Assembly: GCA_022842245.1 (NCBI GenBank)
Contig: JALHPZ010000007.1
Coordinates: forward strand, 69,378 to 133,377
Source: Gemmataceae bacterium
Lineage (GTDB): Bacteria; Planctomycetota; Planctomycetia; Gemmatales; Gemmataceae
Direction of reading: 5' to 3'
Length of the DNA stretch: 64,000 nucleotides
Positions within the stretch are counted from its first letter, which is position 1, and each line of letters starts with the position of its first letter. The position numbers and the translations under genes were made by a program. The notes beneath the pieces are model-generated. The model was not told where the DNA came from and did no database searches. It saw only the letters and a program-made list of their open reading frames with translations. This document shows positions 22,776 through 32,188 of this stretch, one piece after another.

Positions 22776-25670
22776 CTATCCCACGACCAGATTCACCATC
22801 TGTGGCGGCTTCGCGATCACTTTCTTGATCGTCTTCCCAGTGATCGCTTCGATTACCTTCGGGTCGGCCTTGGCGGCCGCTTCGAGGCCGGCGGCGTCGA
22901 TCCCGGCCGGTACCGTCAGTACGGAGCGCAGCTTGCCGTTCACCTGCACCGGGATCTCGATCGTATCCGCCTTCACGAGCGCCGGATCGAACTTCGGCCA
23001 CGGTTCGTAGGCCAGTGTCGTTTTATGTCCGAGCGCCGCCCACAACTCCTCCGCGACGTGCGGGGCGTACGGCGCGAGCAGCAGCACGAACGTTTTCATC
23101 ACGCTCTTCGGCCGCACCTCTTGCTTGGTGAAGTGGTTCGTGAACTCCATCATCGCGGCGATGGCCGTGTTGAAACCCAGCTTCTCCGTGTCCTCCGTCA
23201 CCTTTTGGATCGTGCGGTGCAGCACGCGCAGCGTCTCCTTGTCCGGCTCCACGTCCTTCACGCTCGCGTTCAGCGTCACCGTCTCGGCGGAGTCGTCGAT
23301 CAACATCCGCCAGACGCGGCCGAGGAAGCGGTAGACCCCCTCGACGCCCTTCGTGCTCCAGGGCTTCACCGCTTCGAGCGGGCCCATGAACATCTCGAAG
23401 AGCCGCAGCGAATCGGCACCGTACTCCTTCACGACATCGTCGGGGTTCACGACGTTGCCGCGAGACTTGGACATCTTGTCATTTCGTACTTCGACTAGAA
23501 TTGAAGGGCATTCCTTCCAATACCACTTTTTATCCTTTAATATCAGTTCATTCTCTTCCAGTACAATTTGATACGGCCCCATGTCTCTTGTTTCTGGATG
23601 CTCAAATTCATCGCCAGATATCTGAATCATGTACTTCGATAATAACCCTGTAACTTGTGCGACTGTACTTTCAAGAGTCCTCTTTTCCTCTTTGAATCGA
23701 ATTGCATCGTCTCGAGTTTTGCCTCGAAAATAGGCTGAGTACTTAGTTTCACCAAGAATCATCCCTTGGTTCACCAATCGCTGGAACGGCTCCGGGCAGT
23801 GCAAGTATCCGCGGTCGAAGAGGACCTTGTGCCAGAATCGCGAGTAGAGCAGGTGCAGGACGGCGTGTTCCGCGCCACCAATATAGAGGTCCACCGGCAG
23901 CCATTCCTTCAGCTTGGCCGGGTCGGCGAAGGCGGTCGCGTTATGCGGGTCGATGTAGCGCAGGAAGTACCAGCACGACCCGGCCCACTGCGGCATCGTG
24001 TTCGTCTCGCGGCGGTAGACCTTGCCGTCGCGATTCACCGTCAGCCAGTCGGTCGCCTTCGCCAGCGGGCCGTCGGGCGAGCCGGTCGGTTTGTAGTCGG
24101 TCATCTCCGGCAGCGTCAGCGGTAGATCCTTCGCGTCGAGCGGCACGACTTCGCCGTCCGGCCCGTGCAGGATCGGGAACGGCTCGCCCCAGTACCGCTG
24201 CCGGCTGAACAGCCAGTCGCGGAGCTTGTAGTTGACCTTGCGCGTGCCGAGCTTGCGTTCCTCCAGCCACGCGATGATCTTGGCCTTTGCTTCCTCCGTC
24301 TTCAGCCCGTCGAGCATTCCCGAGTTCATCGCGACGCCGTCGTCGGTGTATGCGGCCTTCAGGTCGTTGATCGTGCTGCCGGCTTCCTTCAACCACTTCT
24401 CGTTCGGCGTCACGACGGTGACGATGGGCAGATCGAATTGCTTCGCGAACTCGAAGTCCCGCTCGTCGTGCCCCGGCACGGCCATGATGGCACCGGTCCC
24501 GTAGCTCGCCAACACGTAGTCGGCGATCCAGATTGGTATTTGCTGGTTGTTTACGGGATTGTGAGCATAGGCTCCGGTGAAGACGCCGGTCTTCTTCTTG
24601 GCCAACTCCGTGCGTTCGAAGTCGCTCTTTCGCGCGGCCGCCTCCTGATACGCCTTCACGGCCGCTTTCTGCTCGGGCGTCGTGATCCGTTCGACGAGCG
24701 TATGCTCCGGCGACAGGACCATGTACGTCGCGCCGAAAAGCGTGTCGGGGCGCGTGGTGTAGACGGTGATCGACTCCCCACGGACGTTCGTCCGTGGGCT
24801 TCCGCCCAGAATTTCGAATTGGACTTCGGCTCCCTCGCTCTTCCCGATCCAGTTCCGCTGCATCTGCTTGATGCTCTCGCTCCAGTCCAGCGGCTCCAGA
24901 TCGCTCAGTAACCGCTCGGCGTACGCCGTGATGCGCATCAGCCACTGCTTCAGTGGCTGCCGCACGACGGGGTAGCCGCCGCGTTCGGATTTGCCGTCAA
25001 TGACTTCTTCGTTCGCCAGCACCGTGCCCAGTTCCGGGCACCAGTTCACCGGCTGCTCCGCGATGTACGCCAACCGGTGCGCATCTTGATACTTTCGAAC
25101 TGCCGCCTCGCCCTGCGCAGTGACCTCGGGCGGGATCGGCAACTCGCTGATCGGGCGGCCCCGCTTCTGCTCGGCGTCGTACCAGGTGTCGTAGATCGTC
25201 AGGAAGATCCACTGCGTCCAGCGGAAGTAGTTCGGGTCGGTCGTGTCGACTTCGCGGTCCCAGTCGTAGCTGAAGCCGAGGGACTTGATCTGCCGGCGAA
25301 AGGTGTTGATGTTCTGCTGGGTGTTCTTGCTGGGGTGCTCGCCGGTCTGGATGGCGTGCTGCTCGGCCGGCAGGCCGAAGGCGTCCCATCCCATCGGGTG
25401 CAGGACGTGGAAGCCGTTCATCCGCTTGAAGCGGGCGAGGATGTCGGTCGCGGTGTAGCCTTCGGGGTGGCCGACGTGCAGGCCGCTGCCGCTCGGGTAC
25501 GGGAACATGTCGAGGATGTAATACTTCGGCTTGACCCCCGCCGAGCTGCGGGAAGCTCCGCTGACAGGCTCGGCATCCTCCCTGCTCTCATCTTCGGTGC
25601 GGAAGGTCTTGTTCGCGTCCCAGAACTGTTGCCACTTGGGTTCGATCGCGGCGGGGTCGTAGCTCGGCAT
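22776..25670 (-). CDS. leuS: Leucyl-tRNA synthetase with three unusual inserts
   Basis: 964 residues against about 860-880 for most bacteria. It charges tRNA-Leu; it has the HIGH-type motif ([16 protein letters not shown]), the CP1 editing domain with [13 protein letters not shown], an intact KMSKSRGN near 732, and the anticodon domain. The start is ATG at 25670 with AGGTGA upstream. Three features are odd. A segment just before KMSKS (23481-23760, about residues 637-730) has about 39% GC, far below its surroundings. A perfect palindrome at 24777-24798 encodes an extra [13 protein letters not shown] stretch in the editing domain. A small inverted repeat at 25540-25574 encodes [13 protein letters not shown] near the N-terminus. 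All inserts keep frame, so the gene is presumably functional. Confidence 0.96.
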   Translation of the reverse strand: MPSYDPAAIEPKWQQFWDANKTFRTEDESREDAEPVSGASRSSAGVKPKYYILDMFPYPSGSGLHVGHPEGYTATDILARFKRMNGFHVLHPMGWDAFGLPAEQHAIQTGEHPSKNTQQNINTFRRQIKSLGFSYDWDREVDTTDPNYFRWTQWIFLTIYDTWYDAEQKRGRPISELPIPPEVTAQGEAAVRKYQDAHRLAYIAEQPVNWCPELGTVLANEEVIDGKSERGGYPVVRQPLKQWLMRITAYAERLLSDLEPLDWSESIKQMQRNWIGKSEGAEVQFEILGGSPRTNVRGESITVYTTRPDTLFGATYMVLSPEHTLVERITTPEQKAAVKAYQEAAARKSDFERTELAKKKTGVFTGAYAHNPVNNQQIPIWIADYVLASYGTGAIMAVPGHDERDFEFAKQFDLPIVTVVTPNEKWLKEAGSTINDLKAAYTDDGVAMNSGMLDGLKTEEAKAKIIAWLEERKLGTRKVNYKLRDWLFSRQRYWGEPFPILHGPDGEVVPLDAKDLPLTLPEMTDYKPTGSPDGPLAKATDWLTVNRDGKVYRRETNTMPQWAGSCWYFLRYIDPHNATAFADPAKLKEWLPVDLYIGGAEHAVLHLLYSRFWHKVLFDRGYLHCPEPFQRLVNQGMILGETKYSAYFRGKTRDDAIRFKEEKRTLESTVAQVTGLLSKYMIQISGDEFEHPETRDMGPYQIVLEENELILKDKKWYWKECPSILVEVRNDKMSKSRGNVVNPDDVVKEYGADSLRLFEMFMGPLEAVKPWSTKGVEGVYRFLGRVWRMLIDDSAETVTLNASVKDVEPDKETLRVLHRTIQKVTEDTEKLGFNTAIAAMMEFTNHFTKQEVRPKSVMKTFVLLLAPYAPHVAEELWAALGHKTTLAYEPWPKFDPALVKADTIEIPVQVNGKLRSVLTVPAGIDAAGLEAAAKADPKVIEAITGKTIKKVIAKPPQMVNLVVG
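23481..23760. other. AT-rich segment inside leuS
   Basis: I counted 110 G or C in these 280 bases (about 39%), while the flanking leuS sequence is clearly GC-rich. The segment encodes the variable, leucine-specific part preceding KMSKS, including [17 protein letters not shown] and [16 protein letters not shown]. The reading frame is open throughout. The composition change is abrupt at both ends, which suggests an acquired or recombined segment. Confidence 0.75.
24777..24798. repeat. Palindromic element in frame inside leuS
   Basis: Arms CCCACGGAC and GTCCGTGGG with a GTTC loop. The stretch from GGAC through GGGCTTC matches the efp terminator at 1881-1908 with one difference. It encodes extra residues between FEILGG and [11 protein letters not shown] in the LeuRS editing domain. 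Confidence 0.7.
25540..25574. repeat. Small inverted repeat in frame inside leuS
   Basis: Outer arms GCCGAGC and GCTCGGC, with a nested GAGCT/AGCTC pair at 25543-25547 and 25554-25558. It encodes the extra [13 protein letters not shown] near LeuRS residues 33-45, in a linker that is shorter in most homologues. Confidence 0.5.
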
Positions 25671-25772
25671 TGCGTCACCTGGAAGTTTCTCGTCCCATTG
25701 GCCTACGGTTCCGGGCGAAGGGAGTCAATCAACGGATGTGGACGACGGAAATGAGGTTCAACCGGGAAGCAT

Positions 25773-26792
25773 TCACGCGTAACGTTTGCGGATCGTCGGA
25801 ATGAGATACTCGCGAAACGCCGACTCGAAATCGTAGCGTGGCGAATGGCCCCAGTCGCGGCGGGCGGCCGAGTCGTCCACGTCGCCGGGCCAACTGTCGA
25901 CGATCCCCTGGCGCTTTCCGTCCACCTTCGTGGTGATCGCGGTGTTGGGGAAGGCGTCCTGGACGACGCGCCGGACCTCGTCCGCGGTCGGTGCGAAGGC
26001 ACCAATGTTGTAGACGGTGCGCGTGAGCCGGTCGGCCGGGGCGTGCATCAGCTTCAGCACGGCCTCGACGGCGTCGGGCATCGCCATGAACGGGATGCGC
26101 GCGTCCGGCCGCACGAAGCAGGCGTAGGCCTCGCCCTTTGCGGCGGCGTGGATCATCTCCGGCGCGTAATCGGACGTGCCGCCGCTCGGCACCGTCAGCG
26201 CCGAGATCAGGCCGGGGAAGCGGATGCAGCGGAAGTCGACCTTGCCGAGCTTGTCGTTGGCGAGCTGCTTGTAGTGCCGGCCGTAGTAGCGGCCGAGGTG
26301 CTCGCAGTAGAGTTTGTTCGCGCCGTACATCGTCGTCGGCTGGAGGAAGTCGTCCTCCTTCACGCGGCCGGCGGCGGCCTTCACGCCGAGGTCCGGCAGG
26401 CCGTAAGCGGCGATGCTCGACGGGTAGAAAAACGTGACCGGCCGGCCGTGCGATTCGCCCTCCTTTTGGGCGAACTCCAGCATGTTCAGCGTGCCTTCGA
26501 CGTTCACCTTGTGCGCGAGCGCCGGCGAGAACTCGCTGCGCGTCGAGAGCAGCGCGGCCAGGTGGTAGATCTCGTCCACTTCGTATTCGGCGTTGATGCG
26601 TTCGAGGAGTTGCGTGTCGAGGATGGAGCCGACGAATTCCTTGCGGACCTTCTTCGCGAGTTCGGGCGCGAGCGGGTTCAGGTCCAACGTAATGACGGGG
26701 CGTTCGCCGCCGGAGAGACGGTCGATGAGGCCATGGCCGATCTCGCCGGATGCGCCGGTGATGAAGATGGATGCGAAGCGGGACATGGGCAT
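25773..26792 (-). CDS. NAD-dependent epimerase-type L-threonine dehydrogenase-like protein
   Basis: 339 residues. Extended short-chain dehydrogenase: IFITGASGEIGHGLIDRL at the N-terminus binds NAD, and the catalytic Tyr-Lys is TTMYGANKLYCE. Downstream blocks FRCIRFPGLISALTVPSGGTSDYAPEM and GIVDSWPGDVDDSAARRDWG closely resemble the short-chain L-threonine 3-dehydrogenases, which oxidise threonine to 2-amino-3-ketobutyrate. Plain UDP-sugar epimerase is less likely. The start is ATG at 26792, sharing one base with the desaturase stop (TGATG), so it is translationally coupled. No kbl (2-amino-3-ketobutyrate CoA ligase) is adjacent. Confidence 0.87.
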   Translation of the reverse strand: MPMSRFASIFITGASGEIGHGLIDRLSGGERPVITLDLNPLAPELAKKVRKEFVGSILDTQLLERINAEYEVDEIYHLAALLSTRSEFSPALAHKVNVEGTLNMLEFAQKEGESHGRPVTFFYPSSIAAYGLPDLGVKAAAGRVKEDDFLQPTTMYGANKLYCEHLGRYYGRHYKQLANDKLGKVDFRCIRFPGLISALTVPSGGTSDYAPEMIHAAAKGEAYACFVRPDARIPFMAMPDAVEAVLKLMHAPADRLTRTVYNIGAFAPTADEVRRVVQDAFPNTAITTKVDGKRQGIVDSWPGDVDDSAARRDWGHSPRYDFESAFREYLIPTIRKRYA

Positions 26793-27724
26793 CAGGCGCT
26801 CGTGGAGGCCGGGGCCGGTTCGTCGTTGGTTTCGAGCTTCGTCTTCGGCACGACGATCGGGACCACGTTCTTCGCGAGGCCGACGAGTTCGAGGCAGCGG
26901 ATGAACGTGAAGGTGAGGTCGATCTCCCACCAGCGATGGCCGTGGCTGGCGCTGCGCGGGGCGGCGTGGTGGTTGTTGTGCCAGCCCTCGCCATTGGTGA
27001 GCAGCGCGACCCACCAGGTATTCCGGCTCAGGTCGCCGGTCTTGTAGTTCTGATAGCCCCAGCGGTGCGCGGCCGAGTTCACGAACCAGGTGATGTGCCA
27101 GACGTACACGGTGCGGGCGATGATGCCCCACGCGAACATCTGCGCTGTCGCGGTGATCATCGTCTCGACACCGCCGACGAGGTAGCCGATCCCGGCCGCG
27201 AGCGCCAGCAGCAGCACGATGTGGCCGAGGTAGTACCACGCCCAACGGTTCCGTTTGTGGATCCAGCGCAGCCAGTCGTCTTCGAGCAGGTCGGGGATGT
27301 ATTTGTCGTACGTCATGAACGAGTTCATGCGCGGGTCGTCGTGGTAGATCCAGCCCATGTGGCCCCAGTAGAAATTCTCCTTCGGGCTGTGCGGGTCGTC
27401 GGCGATGTCGCTCTTCTGGTGGTGGATGCGGTGGACGCAGACCCATTTGAACGGCGGGGTTTCGAGGCTGCAGATGCCGCAGAGCGTGAAGATCTTTTCC
27501 AGCCACTTCGGCGTTTCGAGCGAGCGGTGCGTGAGGATGCGGTGGTACGCCAGATTGATGCCGATGCTGCCGAAGATGAAGTTCCCGATGAGCAGGTACG
27601 CGGGGAACCACCAGGTGAAGAACGGCTCGAAGAAGCAGATGGGCAGCAGCAGGTGGAAGCCGACGAGGACGGCCGCGAAGAGCGGGATGATGCGCTGTTT
27701 CGGTGGGGACACTGCGGTGGACAC
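26792..27724 (-). CDS. Membrane fatty acid (acyl-CoA) desaturase
   Basis: About 310 residues. The three histidine boxes that bind the di-iron centre are present: HRILTHR, HRIHHQ and HNNHH. Four hydrophobic segments lie in pairs between them. These enzymes add a cis double bond, usually delta-9, to an acyl chain in the membrane. I chose GTG at 27724 because CGGAGTTTCCCGAAC precedes it, the same ribosome-site form as the PVC dehydrogenase gene; an ATG at 27757 adds 11 residues but has no such site. Coupled to the threonine-dehydrogenase-like gene downstream. Confidence 0.92.
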   Translation of the reverse strand: MSTAVSPPKQRIIPLFAAVLVGFHLLLPICFFEPFFTWWFPAYLLIGNFIFGSIGINLAYHRILTHRSLETPKWLEKIFTLCGICSLETPPFKWVCVHRIHHQKSDIADDPHSPKENFYWGHMGWIYHDDPRMNSFMTYDKYIPDLLEDDWLRWIHKRNRWAWYYLGHIVLLLALAAGIGYLVGGVETMITATAQMFAWGIIARTVYVWHITWFVNSAAHRWGYQNYKTGDLSRNTWWVALLTNGEGWHNNHHAAPRSASHGHRWWEIDLTFTFIRCLELVGLAKNVVPIVVPKTKLETNDEPAPASTSA

Positions 27725-27797
27725 GTTCGGGAAACTCCGACGAAACGGCGAAAGCATTAGTTTAGTGTGGAACGACGCGACACAAAGGGGAAAACCG

Positions 27798-28511
27798 TCA
27801 CTTGCGGCGGAGGTGGTAGAGATAGATGCCGAGCACGGCGACGACGGCCGTGCCAACGATGGCGAGCGTCAGCCGCAGCGCCCACTCCTGGGCGTTCTTC
27901 GAACCGGCTTCGCGATTGACAACAATCCGGCCCGAATCCAGATCGAAAATCACCTGCCGCTCGTCCTGCGTCATCTGGACGAATTGCTTCCCGTCCTGTG
28001 TGAAGACGCCGCCGGCGTTCCAGAGGATGTAGCGCATCGTGTGCGGCAGCGCCTCCGGGCGGCCCACGATTTCCCGAACGGTATAGGTCCTCAACAACTC
28101 GCCCTTCACGTAGAAGCTGATGGCCGGGGCCGCGAGCTGCTCCTGGACCGATTCGTCCGGCAGGCGCTTGTCCGTCTTGTAGTGCCGCCACTGGTCGTTC
28201 TCGCCGTGGATGCGCACGGCGTGAACGCCATCGTCGGAAACGTGGACTTCGTAGTCGAACCAGTCGACAGTCCAGAGCGGTTTTGTCGCGTCGTCGGTGC
28301 GGTAGAGGCCACTCGTGGCGTATTTGGTGCGCAGCGCGGTGTGGTGGCCGGTCTCCTTGCGGAGCGGATCGTCGGACTTCGGCGGAATGAGCGCGAGCGA
28401 ATAGAGTCCGTTCTGGCTACGGAATTCGCTGGGCACGGGATAGGCGATCGGCTTCTCGTTCGCGGAGAGGAAGCCGGGCACCGCGAGCAACAGGAGCAAC
28501 GTTCGCATCAT
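27798..28511 (-). CDS. Secreted or membrane-anchored protein of unknown function
   Basis: 237 residues. An N-terminal signal peptide (RTLLLLLAVPGFLSA) precedes a beta-rich exported domain with several Trp and Tyr (TKPLWTVDWFDYEVHVSDDG, QWRHYKTDK). A C-terminal transmembrane helix (ALRLTLAIVGTAVVAVLGIYLYHL) ends in RRK, so the protein is probably anchored with its bulk outside the cytoplasm. No catalytic motif is recognised. It starts 18 bases from the divergent MFS gene and heads the minus-strand run ending in leuS, SCO and dehydrogenase. Confidence 0.8.
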   Translation of the reverse strand: MMRTLLLLLAVPGFLSANEKPIAYPVPSEFRSQNGLYSLALIPPKSDDPLRKETGHHTALRTKYATSGLYRTDDATKPLWTVDWFDYEVHVSDDGVHAVRIHGENDQWRHYKTDKRLPDESVQEQLAAPAISFYVKGELLRTYTVREIVGRPEALPHTMRYILWNAGGVFTQDGKQFVQMTQDERQVIFDLDSGRIVVNREAGSKNAQEWALRLTLAIVGTAVVAVLGIYLYHLRRK

Positions 28512-28529
28512 GTCATCATATAATCGAAG

Positions 28530-29852
28530 ATGATGGAATCCGTACCGCCAACATCGAACTCGATCGCCGACCGCCTCAACCAGACGCTGAAGAACCGCAC
28601 CTTCCGCTCGCTCGCGCACCCGAACTACCGCCTCTACTTCTTCGGCCAACTGGTCTCGTTCATCGGCTCGTGGATCCAGACGACGGCGCTGATGTGGCTC
28701 GTCTATGAACTCACCAACGATCCCGGCTGGCCGGCGTACCTGTTGGTGGCACAGGTGGGGCCGACGCTGCTCGTCGGGCCGCTTGGCGGATCGCTGGCGG
28801 ACCGCTTCTCGAAGCGCCGCGTGATCCTCGCGACGCAGATCGCGTTCATGGTGAATGCTTCGGTGCTGGCGTGCCTCGTCGGGTTTGGCTTGGTGACGCC
28901 CTTGCTCCTGCTCGTCATGCAAGCGATCGGAGGCTTGATCCAGGCGATCGACCTGCCGACGCGACTGGCCGTCGTCACCGACCTCGTGCCGCGCGAGGAC
29001 GTGGTGAACGCGGTGGGCTTGAATTCGCTGTTGTTCAACTCGGCGCGCGCCATCGGCCCCGCGCTGGCCGGGTTGATCTTCCTCGCCGCCAGCCGGTTCG
29101 GCGGATTCGGTCTGCCCGCCCAAGCCGGGGCGTTCGCCTGCTTCGCCCTCAACGCCGTGAGCTATCTCGCCGTCCTCCGCGCGCTCGCCCGCATCGAAAT
29201 ACCCCGATCGACCGCGAAGGAAACGTCGGCCGGCTCGTTCTGGGACGGCTTCCGCTACCTCGCGTCCCGTCGGGAACTGCTGGCGCTGGTCGGCCTCACG
29301 GGCCTCTTCTGCGTCTTCGCCTGGCCGATCCTCACGCTCCTGCCACCCTACACGCGCCTCGTGCTCGGCCGCGCCGAAGGCACGTACAGCGTCCTCCTCA
29401 GCGCCTTCGGCGGCGGGGCGCTCGTCGGCGCGCTCGCCATGGCGACCTTCGGATCGATCGGCCGGCGCGGGCCGTTCCTGCTCTTCGGTGCCGCCACGGG
29501 CGGGCTGGGCTTGCTTGCGCTCCAGTCGGCGGACCAGTTCGCCCCCGCGATCGTCGCGTGCGTCCTGCTCGGCTTCGGCATGGTCCTGTACCTGTCCACC
29601 GGCCAATCGACCTTGCAGACCAGCGTGCCGAACGCCGTGCGTGGCCGCGCGATGGCCATCTGGGCCATGATGCTCAGCGCGAGTTCCCTGCCCGGGCACC
29701 TGATCGCCGGCGAGCTGGCGCGGAACCATCCGATCCCGCGCGTGCTCTTTTTCATGCTTGCAGGCGTCGGCGTCGCGATCCTCGGCCTCGCCGCGCTGGT
29801 CGCGTCCGGCTCCTTGGGGAATCGGCCGGCACCCGACGACGATGCGGTATAA
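28530..29852 (+). CDS. MFS transporter, multidrug/siderophore-exporter-like
   Basis: 440 residues with about 12 hydrophobic segments. The N-terminal LAHPNYRLYFFGQLVSFIGSWIQ is typical of the EntS/DHA3-like MFS group, as are GPLGGSLADRFSKRRV at loop 2-3 and PNAVRGRAMAIWAMM at loop 10-11. A proton-driven efflux pump is likely; the substrate is unknown. The stop lies eight bases before the radical-SAM-type gene, so it could share a transcript with the FtsH cluster, but its role there is unclear. Confidence 0.9.
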   Translation: MMESVPPTSNSIADRLNQTLKNRTFRSLAHPNYRLYFFGQLVSFIGSWIQTTALMWLVYELTNDPGWPAYLLVAQVGPTLLVGPLGGSLADRFSKRRVILATQIAFMVNASVLACLVGFGLVTPLLLLVMQAIGGLIQAIDLPTRLAVVTDLVPREDVVNAVGLNSLLFNSARAIGPALAGLIFLAASRFGGFGLPAQAGAFACFALNAVSYLAVLRALARIEIPRSTAKETSAGSFWDGFRYLASRRELLALVGLTGLFCVFAWPILTLLPPYTRLVLGRAEGTYSVLLSAFGGGALVGALAMATFGSIGRRGPFLLFGAATGGLGLLALQSADQFAPAIVACVLLGFGMVLYLSTGQSTLQTSVPNAVRGRAMAIWAMMLSASSLPGHLIAGELARNHPIPRVLFFMLAGVGVAILGLAALVASGSLGNRPAPDDDAV

Positions 29853-29859
29853 TTCCACC

Positions 29860-30486
29860 ATGCTCATCGACGCCACGATGCGGATCGCGCAGATCGTCCC
29901 GTCCACGGAGGCGGAGGGGCCGGGTGCGCGCTTCGCCATCTGGTTCCAGGGCTGTCCGTTGCGCTGCCCCGGCTGCTGCAACCCGGAAATGCTTTCGTTC
30001 GAAGGCGGGGAAAAGAAGACCGTGGCGGAACTGCTCGCGGCCATCGTGCGAACTCCCGACATCGAGGGGATCACGCTGCTCGGCGGCGAACCGTTCGCTC
30101 ATGCCGCGCCGGCGGCGGTGCTCGCCAATGCGGTTCGGGCGCGAGGGCTTTCGGTCATGGTCTTCAGTGGCTACACGATCGAGGAACTGCGGGCGAATCC
30201 CGATTTCGCCGTTGCTGAGTTGCTCGCCGAAACGGACCTGCTCGTCGACGGTCCTTACCTTCGCGAACGTCCGGACACGGCGCGACGATGGATCGGCTCG
30301 ACGAACCAACGCATCCATTTCCTCACCGATCGCTACCGCGCCGACGAACCCTGTTGGGTGAAACGAAATACGCTGGAAATCCGGGTCGATCGCGATGGCA
30401 TCTCGGTGAACGGCTTTCCCGCCGCTGCCGCGACCGGGCTGTGGAAAGGCTGGACCCGCAAGCCGTTGCGGCGGGTGTCGCCATGA
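29860..30486 (+). CDS. Small 4Fe-4S radical-SAM-type protein (activase-like)
   Basis: 208 residues. It has Cys32, Cys36 and Cys39 in FQGCPLRCPGCCNPE, the CX3CX2C motif of radical SAM enzymes, with a further Cys40. EGITLLGGEPFAHA follows (the GGEP motif for SAM), then VMVFSGYTIEELR and LVDGPY. The size and motifs match NrdG/PflA-like single-cluster activases, but no glycyl-radical enzyme is nearby. Its stop overlaps the next gene in ATGA, so it belongs with the FtsH/DUF1257 cluster. The start is ATG at 29860 (another ATG at 29878). Target unknown: it may install a radical or modification on a cluster partner. Confidence 0.88.
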   Translation: MLIDATMRIAQIVPSTEAEGPGARFAIWFQGCPLRCPGCCNPEMLSFEGGEKKTVAELLAAIVRTPDIEGITLLGGEPFAHAAPAAVLANAVRARGLSVMVFSGYTIEELRANPDFAVAELLAETDLLVDGPYLRERPDTARRWIGSTNQRIHFLTDRYRADEPCWVKRNTLEIRVDRDGISVNGFPAAAATGLWKGWTRKPLRRVSP

Positions 30487-31547
30487 GTGCGGTCGGCGCG
30501 GTGAAGGCCGTCTCCAAGTTCGAGCACGATCTGCTGGTGGTCCTCCGGCATGTCTTCGGCCGTGCGGCACCGCATCAGGCGCAGGCGATCCTCGCGGCCC
30601 GGCAGCCTGCGCCGAAGTGCCTCTCACGCGCGTGCGTCGAACTCGTGAAGGACACGCTGGCGAAGGGGATCGTGCTGTACCTCGTGCGAGCCGGAGGTTG
30701 GCGGAACGAACCGTTCCTCAAGGACGGCGAACCGGTCGGCGGGCGCGTGTGGGATCGCGCGCCACTTCCAATGCGTCGGCTGGTGTTCAGCCGCTCCGTC
30801 GTCGAGTTGTTGATCTGGCTGACCGCCGAGCGACCGGACGCCTCTAACGATCGCCGGCTGCATTGCCCCGATCCAACGGCGGCGGACGAACTGTTCTTCA
30901 CCCTCGTTTACGACCGCCTGCGCGGCGACCCGGACTGGCACGCCGGGTTGCGGATTCGCACCGCCTTCGTGAAAAATCCCTATTGTTGGCTGTTGTCGCC
31001 GGGCGACTTCGCGGAATCGTCTCCGCCGGACTTCGCGCCGCTCTTCACGGGTGCGCGGGCGGCGATGTTGGAATGCCTTCAACCCGAACTCGCCCGTCGC
31101 TGGATCGCCAGCGAGCGGGCCAAACGCACGATCGCCGACTGGAGCGAGATGAAACGGCAGGGAGCCGGGGAAGCCGCGATGCTCGAACGATACCTTGCAA
31201 CGGCCGAGGCGGCGGGCCGAATCGACCTCGCCCGGTGTGTGCTCCGTACGCTGGCCGTCACGCTGGCCCTGCCCGCGCCGGACGCGGCCGACTGGGTTGG
31301 CGGACTTGAGTTGAACGCGCCGCCGCGCCTCGCGGATCGACTCGCGATTCAGCGAGACGCGCTCGCCTTCCCGCGCCAGATGGAAACGCTCGCCCGCTGG
31401 GACCGCGCCGCCCGCGCCGTCGGCTACTTCGACGAGGGCTACGCCGCCAGCCAATTATGGAAGGAAGCATTCGAGGCCGCGAACGGAACCGAACTTCTCG
31501 CGAAGTCGAAACGGATGCTCGATCAACTGGACCCGCTGCGGAACTGA
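30483..31547 (+). CDS. Unknown protein coupled to the radical-SAM and DUF1257/FtsH genes
   Basis: 354 residues, mostly helical, with no signal peptide or membrane helix. The N-terminus (KFEHDLLVVLRHVFGRAAPHQAQAIL) and a middle block (MRRLVFSRSVVELLIWLTAERPD, then DELFFTLVYDRLRGDPDWHAG) look like a folded recognition module. KNPYCWLLSPGDFA precedes a helical C-terminal half. It may be one of the companion X domains of FtsH-based ternary systems, but I cannot confirm this. The start is ATG at 30483, overlapping the upstream stop by four bases; DUF1257 begins 20 bases after its stop. Confidence 0.85.
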   Translation: MSAVGAVKAVSKFEHDLLVVLRHVFGRAAPHQAQAILAARQPAPKCLSRACVELVKDTLAKGIVLYLVRAGGWRNEPFLKDGEPVGGRVWDRAPLPMRRLVFSRSVVELLIWLTAERPDASNDRRLHCPDPTAADELFFTLVYDRLRGDPDWHAGLRIRTAFVKNPYCWLLSPGDFAESSPPDFAPLFTGARAAMLECLQPELARRWIASERAKRTIADWSEMKRQGAGEAAMLERYLATAEAAGRIDLARCVLRTLAVTLALPAPDAADWVGGLELNAPPRLADRLAIQRDALAFPRQMETLARWDRAARAVGYFDEGYAASQLWKEAFEAANGTELLAKSKRMLDQLDPLRN

Positions 31548-31566
31548 CGGCCGGGAGGCCACGATC

Positions 31567-32139
31567 ATGAGTCGCGCGTATCGCATCAACGTCCGTGAAT
31601 CCGTGACCCGCGAAATCAAGGGGACGGACGCCATCGGCACGAAGCTCGAACTGCTGGACATCCTGCCGCCGGAGACGATGGCGGACCTGCTGCGCCGGGA
31701 ACTGATCGCGAAGGGGTTCCGCGAGAACGACGACGGCACCCTCGTGCGCGAGGACAGGAACGCGACCGTCACCGTCGATCCGTGCAACGGCGAAGTGACG
31801 GTCAAGTCCGAGATCGGCAAGAGCGTGACGGAGAAGGGGACGCGCGAAACGACGGCTTGGGACGACGTCGGCCCGGCGGCGCAGACCATCGAGGCCAAGG
31901 CCCGCGAGCAATTGAAGGCCGAGTTGGCCCAGAAGATCGACCGTGAGCAGGAACGGCTCCAGCGCAAGGCAAGCGAGAAACTGGAGCGCGAACTCGACGA
32001 CTTGAAGCCGGAGTTGGGCGAGATCGTGAACAAGGTGACGCGCGAGGCGCTCAAGCAGAAGGCCGCACAGATGGGCACGATCCAGCAGATATCCGAGGAC
32101 GAAAAGACCGGATCAATGACGATCACGGTGGAAGTTTAG
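31567..32139 (+). CDS. DUF1257 (Ycf35-like) protein
   Basis: 190 residues. The N-terminal SRAYRINVRESVTREIKGTDAIGTKLELLDILPPE, in part, and the following RNATVTVDPCNGEVTVKSE block match the DUF1257 family, known as Ycf35 in chloroplasts and cyanobacteria. There it lies near an AAA ATPase and iron-sulfur genes. A long charged coiled coil (about 95-165, rich in Lys, Glu and Arg) follows, then a short beta end GSMTITVEV. The function is unknown. The start is ATG at 31567 with GGGAGG upstream; the FtsH-like gene follows 49 bases later. Confidence 0.87.
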   Translation: MSRAYRINVRESVTREIKGTDAIGTKLELLDILPPETMADLLRRELIAKGFRENDDGTLVREDRNATVTVDPCNGEVTVKSEIGKSVTEKGTRETTAWDDVGPAAQTIEAKAREQLKAELAQKIDREQERLQRKASEKLERELDDLKPELGEIVNKVTREALKQKAAQMGTIQQISEDEKTGSMTITVEV

Positions 32140-32188
32140 CCGCGAGGCGGAGTCCTCGGAGCCGAGCGCGGAGGCGCACAGGAACGTT

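Noticed and set aside
29848..29853. TATAAT directly before the radical-SAM-type gene
   Set aside because: It overlaps the MFS stop codon, lies six bases from the start codon and has no -35 partner, so it is likely chance.
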